A stretch of 64,000 bases of DNA. Source: Halanaerobacter jeridensis (GTDB taxonomy: Bacteria; Bacillota; Halanaerobiia; Halobacteroidales; Halobacteroidaceae). Where the stretch lies: NCBI RefSeq assembly GCF_016908315.1, contig NZ_JAFBDQ010000012.1, positions 1 to 64,000 on the forward strand, read 5' to 3'. Positions within the stretch are counted from its first letter, which is position 1, and every line of letters starts with the position of its first letter. Of this stretch, positions 59,009-64,000 are shown in pieces. The notes beneath the pieces were generated by a model. It did not search any database. It was not told the origin of the DNA and worked only from the letters and a program-made list of their open reading frames with translations. Both the position numbers and the translations under genes were made by a program.

Positions 59009-59664
59009 TTGAATTTCTGATTAATAACTGGCATCAAGCTTTAGTACTAGCCGGGGAACATTTATTTATTGTCTTAGTAGCGACTAGTTTAGCTGCTGCA
59101 ATTGGGATTCCATTAGGGATTTTGATTTCAACTAAAGAAGATTGGGCCCCAGTAGTAATTAATGTAGCCAATATTATTATGACTATTCCTAGTATTGCTT
59201 TATTTGGTATTATGCTGCCTTTACTATCAATCTTTAATGCTGGTTTAGGAACCGTGCCAGTAGTGATTGCGTTAATTCTTTATTCGCAATTGCCAATTAT
59301 TCGTAATACTTATACTGCTATTCAAAATATTGATCCTGCTGTAGTAGATTCTGCTAAAGGAATTGGGCTTTCCACCTGGCGGCGCTTAATTGAAGTAGAG
59401 CTACCGTTAGCTTTACCAGTCATCATAGCCGGACTGCGAATAGCAATAGTGATGAATATTGGAATTGTGACTATTGCTGTTTATGTAGGAGCAGGTGGTT
59501 TAGGTAAATTCATTCAACGCGGGATTGACCAAGTTTATGAAGAACAGATTATGGCTGGGGCTTTATTAGTTGCTTTATTAGCAATTGTAGTTGAAGCTTT
59601 ACTTTATGGTGTTGAATATTTGGTTACTCCAGCTGGATTAAAGGAGGGCCAACAACATGACTAA
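59005..59664 (+). CDS. opuCB: Osmoprotectant ABC transporter permease 1
   Basis: A 219-residue inner-membrane permease with about five to six helices and the EAA loop DSAKGIGLSTWRRLIEVELP (about 115-134). The second conserved segment is VGAGGLGKFIQRGI. It overlaps the ATPase gene by four bases and the next permease gene by eight, showing a tightly coupled operon. It pairs with the following permease to form the translocation path. Confidence 0.94.
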   Translation: MIEFLINNWHQALVLAGEHLFIVLVATSLAAAIGIPLGILISTKEDWAPVVINVANIIMTIPSIALFGIMLPLLSIFNAGLGTVPVVIALILYSQLPIIRNTYTAIQNIDPAVVDSAKGIGLSTWRRLIEVELPLALPVIIAGLRIAIVMNIGIVTIAVYVGAGGLGKFIQRGIDQVYEEQIMAGALLVALLAIVVEALLYGVEYLVTPAGLKEGQQHD

Positions 59665-60373
59665 ACAGACTGCTCGGATATATCGGGGAGCTTTAATACT
59701 TTTAATTGCTGTGCTGCTGATTTACTCCTATTGGAGTGGATTAACGAAATATATGATAGAAAATGCTAGCCAATTGTTGAAATTACTCCAACAGCATTTA
59801 TTATTAGTAGCTATTTCAATGGGTTTAGCTTCTGCTTTAGGAATTAGTATTGGAATTATTCTCAGTCGCCCTGGATTAAAGAAGTATCAGGGGGTTGTAA
59901 TGTATATTGTTGGTTTAGGCCAAACTATACCTTCTCTAGCAGTATTAGCGTTGACGATGAGTGTCTTGGGAATAGGTATCAAACCAGCTATTTTTGCTTT
60001 AACGATTTATACTGTGCTGCCAATTGCTCGTAACACTTTGGCGGGCTTAGATGCTGTAAGTGATGATTTGCTAGATGCTGCGCGCGGCATGGGACTTCCA
60101 AATTGGCGCATTTTGTGGGAAGTAGAATTGCCGAATGCTTTAACAGTAATTCTAACAGGGGTTAGAATGGCTTTAGTAATTAATATTGGTACTGCTGCTT
60201 TAGGAGCTTTAGTAGGAGCAGGAGGTTTAGGAGAACAGATTTTTACTGGAATTAGTTTTTTAGATACTAAGTTGATGTTGTCAGGAGCAATTCCCACGGC
60301 ATTGCTGGCCTTAACAGCAGATTATGGAGTACAGATGTTGGAGGATTTGTTGGTGTCGGAAGGAATTAAATAA
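59657..60373 (+). CDS. opuCD: Osmoprotectant ABC transporter permease 2
   Basis: A 238-residue permease paralogous to the one before it. The EAA loop is DAARGMGLPNWRILWEVELP, and VGAGGLGEQIFTGI matches the sister motif. An additional N-terminal helix (about 8-26) is present. It ends the opu unit, and the Suf genes begin 15 bases downstream with no terminator between, so transcription may continue into sufC. Confidence 0.94.
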   Translation: MTKQTARIYRGALILLIAVLLIYSYWSGLTKYMIENASQLLKLLQQHLLLVAISMGLASALGISIGIILSRPGLKKYQGVVMYIVGLGQTIPSLAVLALTMSVLGIGIKPAIFALTIYTVLPIARNTLAGLDAVSDDLLDAARGMGLPNWRILWEVELPNALTVILTGVRMALVINIGTAALGALVGAGGLGEQIFTGISFLDTKLMLSGAIPTALLALTADYGVQMLEDLLVSEGIK

Positions 60374-60388
60374 AGGGGAGTGATAAAA

Positions 60389-61150
60389 GTGTCTGATCAA
60401 TTACTACAAATAAAAAACTTAGATTTAGTGTTAGACAATAAGAAAATACTTGATGATTTGACTTTGGAAGTAGATTCGGGATATGTATGTGCTTTAATTG
60501 GTCCCAATGGCTGTGGGAAGAGTTCTTTAGCTTATACTTTAATGGGTTTAGAAGGTTATAGTCCGAGTAATGGACAAGTTTTATTTAAAGATGAGGAGAT
60601 AACTGATTGGTCTACTCAATCTAGAGCGCAAAAAGGAATGACTTTAGCGTGGCAGGAGCCAGCTCGCTTTGAGGGGGTTACAGTCAGAAAGTTTTTATCA
60701 CTGGGATTAGAGGGACAAGAAAAAGAAGTAACAGAAGAAAAATTGCAGTGGGCTTTAAATGAAGTAGCGATTAATCCGCGCAAATATTTAGATCGAAGAG
60801 TAGATGAGACTTTAAGTGGAGGGGAAAGAAAACGGATTGAATTAGCTTCAATTTTGTTAATGGAGCCTGATTTAGTGATTTTAGATGAACCTGATTCTGG
60901 TGTAGATGTAGTAGCTTTAAATAATATTAGTGATGTTATTAATGATTTTAAAGAGCAAGGAACTGGGGTAGTCTTAATTACTCACTCTGATGAGATGTTA
61001 GATTTAGCTGATGAAGCCGCTTTGATTTGTGAAGGAGAGATAATTAGACGAGGAGAACCGCAGCGGATAGCAGATTATTTTAGAGATGACTGTTTACCTT
61101 GTGAAGATACTGAATGTTTAGTGGAGGTGGAAGATAATGGCACAAAATGA
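60389..61150 (+). CDS. sufC: Fe-S cluster assembly ATPase SufC
   Basis: A 253-residue ABC-type ATPase without membrane partner. Walker A is LIGPNGCGKSSLAYTL, the signature is LSGGERKRIELASILL, and Walker B is LVILDEPDSGVDV. Start is GTG (60389), eight bases after AAGGGGAG; an in-frame GTG at 60380 is too close to that site. It overlaps sufB by 14 bases. With only SufC and one SufB-like partner, this corresponds to the minimal Suf (Sms) systems of anaerobes. A Cys-rich tail (CLPCEDTECL) is present. Confidence 0.95.
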   Translation: MSDQLLQIKNLDLVLDNKKILDDLTLEVDSGYVCALIGPNGCGKSSLAYTLMGLEGYSPSNGQVLFKDEEITDWSTQSRAQKGMTLAWQEPARFEGVTVRKFLSLGLEGQEKEVTEEKLQWALNEVAINPRKYLDRRVDETLSGGERKRIELASILLMEPDLVILDEPDSGVDVVALNNISDVINDFKEQGTGVVLITHSDEMLDLADEAALICEGEIIRRGEPQRIADYFRDDCLPCEDTECLVEVEDNGTK

Positions 61151-62081
61151 TTATCAACAAATGGTAGATGCTTATGATAATGCTGGCGGCGATAAAGATA
61201 TTTTTTCCAATAGTGATGTAGCTCATTTGGTGATTGAAGAAGATGAAGTAGTAGGTTCTCATTTAGTAGAGGGATTGACAGTTGATGTGGATACGGAAGA
61301 GAACTTGGTTAAAGCTAAAATAGTAATTGAAGAAGGTCAGCAGATTGAAAAACCAGTGCACCTCTGTTTTGGAGTACTGCCTGAAGAAGGATTACAGCAA
61401 ATAGATATGGATATTACAGTAGAGGATAATGCTGCTGTAGAAATTTTAGCCCATTGTGTGTTCCCTAATGCTAAAGATGTAACTCATAAGATGGATGCTG
61501 AAATCAAGGTAGGAGATAATAGCGAATATATCTATCGTGAAGTGCATGATCACGGTAGTAATGGTGGAGTTGAAGTAATTGCTAATACTGATATTGTGAT
61601 GCAGGAGAATAGTTTATTGAAAACGATCTTTAATTTATTTGAAGGACGAGCGGGATTGATTGATATCTCTTATGAAAGTGAAATAGGTGCTGATTCTAAA
61701 GTAGAAATGATTGCTAAAATAAGCGGTTATGAAGATGATGAAATAAAGATTGAAGAGAATGCGGAATTAAAAGGGGCTAATGCCCGAGGATTGTTAGAGA
61801 CTAGAATAGCTCTTCAAGATGAAGCCAAAGCAGATATTTTAAATGAAATGACTGCTTATGCTCCGGGAGCACAGGGACATGTTGACTGTACTGAGGTTAT
61901 TAAAGATAATGCTCATGCTCGTGCGGTACCAGTAGTTGATGTTCGCCACCCAGAAGCAAAAGTGACCCATGAAGCAGCAATTGGTAGTATTGATAGTACC
62001 CAATTACAGACTCTTTTGGCCCGTGGATTAGACGAAGAAGAAGCGAGTGACGTTATAATCCAAGGAATGTTGAGAGGATAA
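61137..62081 (+). CDS. sufB: SufB/SufD-family scaffold protein (minimal SUF)
   Basis: A 314-residue SufBD-family scaffold, much shorter than the roughly 450-residue SufB of aerobes. The beta-helix core has VEILAHCVFPNAKDVTHKMD, GHVDCTEVIKDNAHARAVP and the conserved C-terminal HEAAIGSIDSTQLQTLLARG, followed by EEEASDVIIQGML. The Cys in DCTEV and Glu/His in HEAAIG are candidate cluster ligands. It probably forms a SufB2C2 complex assembling Fe-S clusters. No SufS or SufU gene is alongside, so sulfur supply comes from elsewhere. Confidence 0.93.
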   Translation: MAQNDYQQMVDAYDNAGGDKDIFSNSDVAHLVIEEDEVVGSHLVEGLTVDVDTEENLVKAKIVIEEGQQIEKPVHLCFGVLPEEGLQQIDMDITVEDNAAVEILAHCVFPNAKDVTHKMDAEIKVGDNSEYIYREVHDHGSNGGVEVIANTDIVMQENSLLKTIFNLFEGRAGLIDISYESEIGADSKVEMIAKISGYEDDEIKIEENAELKGANARGLLETRIALQDEAKADILNEMTAYAPGAQGHVDCTEVIKDNAHARAVPVVDVRHPEAKVTHEAAIGSIDSTQLQTLLARGLDEEEASDVIIQGMLRG

Positions 62082-62121
62082 AAAGTAGAAAAATGTCAAA
62101 ATAAAAGGGAAATTAAATTTT

Positions 62122-62152
62122 TTGTTGAAATATAACCATAGTAATATATAAT
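62122..62152 (+). promoter_or_regulatory. Promoter of GGDEF-EAL gene overlapping the third 17-bp motif
   Basis: The motif copy TTGTTGAAATATAACCA (62122-62138) differs at two positions from the copy at 24873. It contains the -35-like TTGAAA (62125-62130), followed after 16 bases by TATAAT (62147-62152). Confidence 0.5.
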
Positions 62153-62222
62153 TATATTTGGTAAATTAAGAATTATTAAATTGATAATGGGTACTATTTA
62201 TGTAATTAGGGGTGGTATTACT

Positions 62223-64000
62223 ATGGAAGAAATTGTTTTAATAGAAGATATAGATAATTATAGAATCTTAATTAATAAAAGCGGAGATATTATAGGAGTT
62301 GGGACTGGAGTAGGGGAATTACTTGCAGTCCCTACTGCTGATATACTAGGAGATAGTTTTTTTTCCTTTTTTAGTGAAAGCGAACAAATAAAAGTGGAAG
62401 AAATATTAAAAAAAGTTATTGTTGATAATCATAATGAAAAATTAGAAAAGGTTACTATAAATATTAATCAACAAAAGAAAAAAGTTGATTTGAAATTTAA
62501 TTTAATTAAAGAAGAAGAAGGAGAAATAATTGAGGTTTGCCTAATTAAATCTAAAGAACGGCAAAAAGTTAAAACTAAAACTGAGATTTTAGCTGCTTTA
62601 CCGGATAAAAGTCCTAATCCAGTAATACAGTTAGATCATGATGGTACTATTTTATATGCTAATCAGGCTAGTCGAGAACTAATGCAGGAATTAGGGGTCT
62701 CTAAAAATGACAAGGTTCCTAAAGAATATCAAGAAATAGTGGATGAAGTACTAGCTACTAATGGTAGTAGAGAAATTACTGTGCAATTAGGAGAAGAAAT
62801 TTATCTCTTTTCTTTTGCTGCCTATACTAAACATGAGTGTGTGTATCTTTACGGTCAGGATATAACGGGCTTAAAGCAGGCTAATAAACATATTGAACAA
62901 TTGGTTAATTATGATTTGTTATCAGGATTACCTAATCGTAATTTGTTTATTGACCGCTTAGAGAGATTAATTATTAAGGCCAAAGAGGCTGATGAGCTGA
63001 TTGCGGTTTTATTCGCAGATATTGATGATTTCAAGAAGATTAATGATACTTTTGGTCATCAGGCAGGAGATAAATTGTTGACTGATACGGCTAATAAATT
63101 GGAGGAATGTATTACTGAGAGTGATACTTTGGCCCGTTTAAGTGGCGATCAATTTGGGATTTTGATTAATGGTATGAACGATATCACTAGATTAAATCAA
63201 ATACTAGAAGATATCATGGATGAATTTAAAGAGCCATTTACTGTTTATCCTGATCCATTTTGTGACCAAGGTAAAGAAGTATTTGTCAGTGTCAGTATGG
63301 GAGTTTCACTTTATCCCCAGGATAGTACTGAAGTAGAACAGTTAATTAAGAATGCTGAAGTAGCTATGCATAAGGTTAAACAGGCAGGCAAAAATAACTA
63401 TAGATTTTTCTCCCAAGAAATGAATGAATCATTTTTGCAAGAACTAGAGCTAGAAGCTAAATTACGTCGGGCCCTAGATAGAAAAGAATTTATTCTTTAT
63501 TATCAACCACAAATTGATATTCAAGAAAATACCGTTGATGGGGTTGAGGCCTTAATTAGATGGGATAATGATGAATTAGGGCTAGTTTCTCCAGGACAAT
63601 TTATTCCTTTGGCTGAAAGAACAGGACTAATATTAGAAATTGGGAATTGGGTTTTACAGCGTGCTTGCTGTGAGACAAAATTTATGCAAGAAAAAACAGG
63701 CATGGATTTAGAGATAGCAGTTAACCTATCACCGCGACAGTTTAAAGATAAAGAATTAATTGATAAAGTAGATAATGCTTTGGATCAGAGTGGTTTGGCT
63801 CCTCATTATTTAACTTTAGAAATAACTGAAAGTATAATTATGGAAGATATAGACCAGAGTATTGAAACTTTGATGCAGTTAAAAGAAAGAGGAATTAATA
63901 TCTCAGTTGATGATTTTGGAACTGGCTATTCGTCTTTAAATTACTTAAGTACTTATCCGCTAGATGAGTTGAAGATAGATCGGTCTTTCATTATGGATAT
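62223..64000 (+). CDS. PAS-GGDEF-EAL c-di-GMP protein (3' truncated by window)
   Basis: An open frame of at least 592 codons starting at ATG after GGGGTGG. Two PAS-like segments (about 1-115 and 120-220) lead to a GGDEF domain (about 230-395; YDLLSGLPNRNLFIDRLERL, FADIDDFKKIND), whose active-site loop reads SGDQF in place of GGDEF. The EAL domain (about 405 onward) keeps its catalytic motifs: VEALIRW, VNLSPRQF, LEITES, VDDFGTGYSSLNYL, LKIDRSFI. It is therefore probably a c-di-GMP phosphodiesterase with a regulatory, GTP-binding GGDEF remnant. No membrane helix is seen. Confidence 0.93.
   Translation, partial: MEEIVLIEDIDNYRILINKSGDIIGVGTGVGELLAVPTADILGDSFFSFFSESEQIKVEEILKKVIVDNHNEKLEKVTININQQKKKVDLKFNLIKEEEGEIIEVCLIKSKERQKVKTKTEILAALPDKSPNPVIQLDHDGTILYANQASRELMQELGVSKNDKVPKEYQEIVDEVLATNGSREITVQLGEEIYLFSFAAYTKHECVYLYGQDITGLKQANKHIEQLVNYDLLSGLPNRNLFIDRLERLIIKAKEADELIAVLFADIDDFKKINDTFGHQAGDKLLTDTANKLEECITESDTLARLSGDQFGILINGMNDITRLNQILEDIMDEFKEPFTVYPDPFCDQGKEVFVSVSMGVSLYPQDSTEVEQLIKNAEVAMHKVKQAGKNNYRFFSQEMNESFLQELELEAKLRRALDRKEFILYYQPQIDIQENTVDGVEALIRWDNDELGLVSPGQFIPLAERTGLILEIGNWVLQRACCETKFMQEKTGMDLEIAVNLSPRQFKDKELIDKVDNALDQSGLAPHYLTLEITESIIMEDIDQSIETLMQLKERGINISVDDFGTGYSSLNYLSTYPLDELKIDRSFIMD

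Noticed and set aside
1-64000. CRISPR arrays, tRNA or rRNA genes
   Set aside because: No regularly spaced identical repeats with unique spacers, no cloverleaf-like sequence and no rRNA-like sequence was noticed on reading; the heptamer arrays have no spacers.

Overview
The window is AT-rich, mostly co-oriented (+ strand) chromosomal DNA from a Gram-positive, endospore-lineage anaerobe. The best fit from the protein sequences is a moderately halophilic, fermentative member of the Halanaerobiales (Halobacteroidaceae-like). The clues are AdhE, a two-gene SufC/SufB Fe-S system, an osmoprotectant ABC transporter, a BglG/MtlR-type PTS regulator, a secreted alpha-amylase, a DacF-type carboxypeptidase and SpoIIE-type phosphatases. 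The species assignment is inference. No rRNA, tRNA or CRISPR array was seen.

Layout. 1-1426 (minus): the edge of an IS607-family element (serine recombinase tnpA plus tnpB running off the window). 1722-6722: MoxR ATPase, DUF58, DUF4129 membrane protein and a lipoprotein. 6801-7568: Cys-rich DUF5714 protein. 7749-11678: PTS regulator and separate EIIA, EIIB and EIIC genes of the fructose family. 11748-21560: a signalling and cell-wall block with two paralogous SpoIIE-type phosphatases, a DacF-type carboxypeptidase, a PhoB/PhoR-like two-component pair and a cNMP-DUF2225 protein. 21786-30777: two stand-alone SAM methyltransferases, Pcm, alpha-amylase, an HD-GYP sensor, RNase HI, an EAL-HDOD protein and a cold-shock protein. 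31021-36989: gltB-gltD. 37198-40587: lipoprotein serpin, two small membrane proteins, an orphan GHKL kinase and a small minus-strand gene with no ordinary start codon. 41221-46590: CstA, a cation/proton antiporter and a LytS/LytR pair, probably a nutrient (pyruvate or peptide) uptake locus. 46638-47228: three 31-residue single-helix microproteins. 47581-50175: adhE. 50370-51071: DUF421. 51116-51780: a 665-bp non-coding element made of nested inverted repeats. 51799-56733: a single-chain type IIG-like restriction-modification protein and an ankyrin protein flanked by heptanucleotide repeats. 56947-60373: OpuC-type osmoprotectant transporter. 60389-62081: SufC and SufB. 62223-end: GGDEF-EAL protein cut by the window edge.

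The region is rich in c-di-GMP and phosphatase/kinase signalling. Three signalling transcription units (HD-GYP sensor, membrane protein/GHKL kinase, GGDEF-EAL) carry nearly the same 17-bp motif about 70-105 bp upstream of the start codon, suggesting one shared regulator. The least explained parts are non-coding: two palindromic elements with common ends (40854-41067 and 51116-51780), the heptamer arrays around the ankyrin gene, and the non-AUG microgene at 40585-40779.
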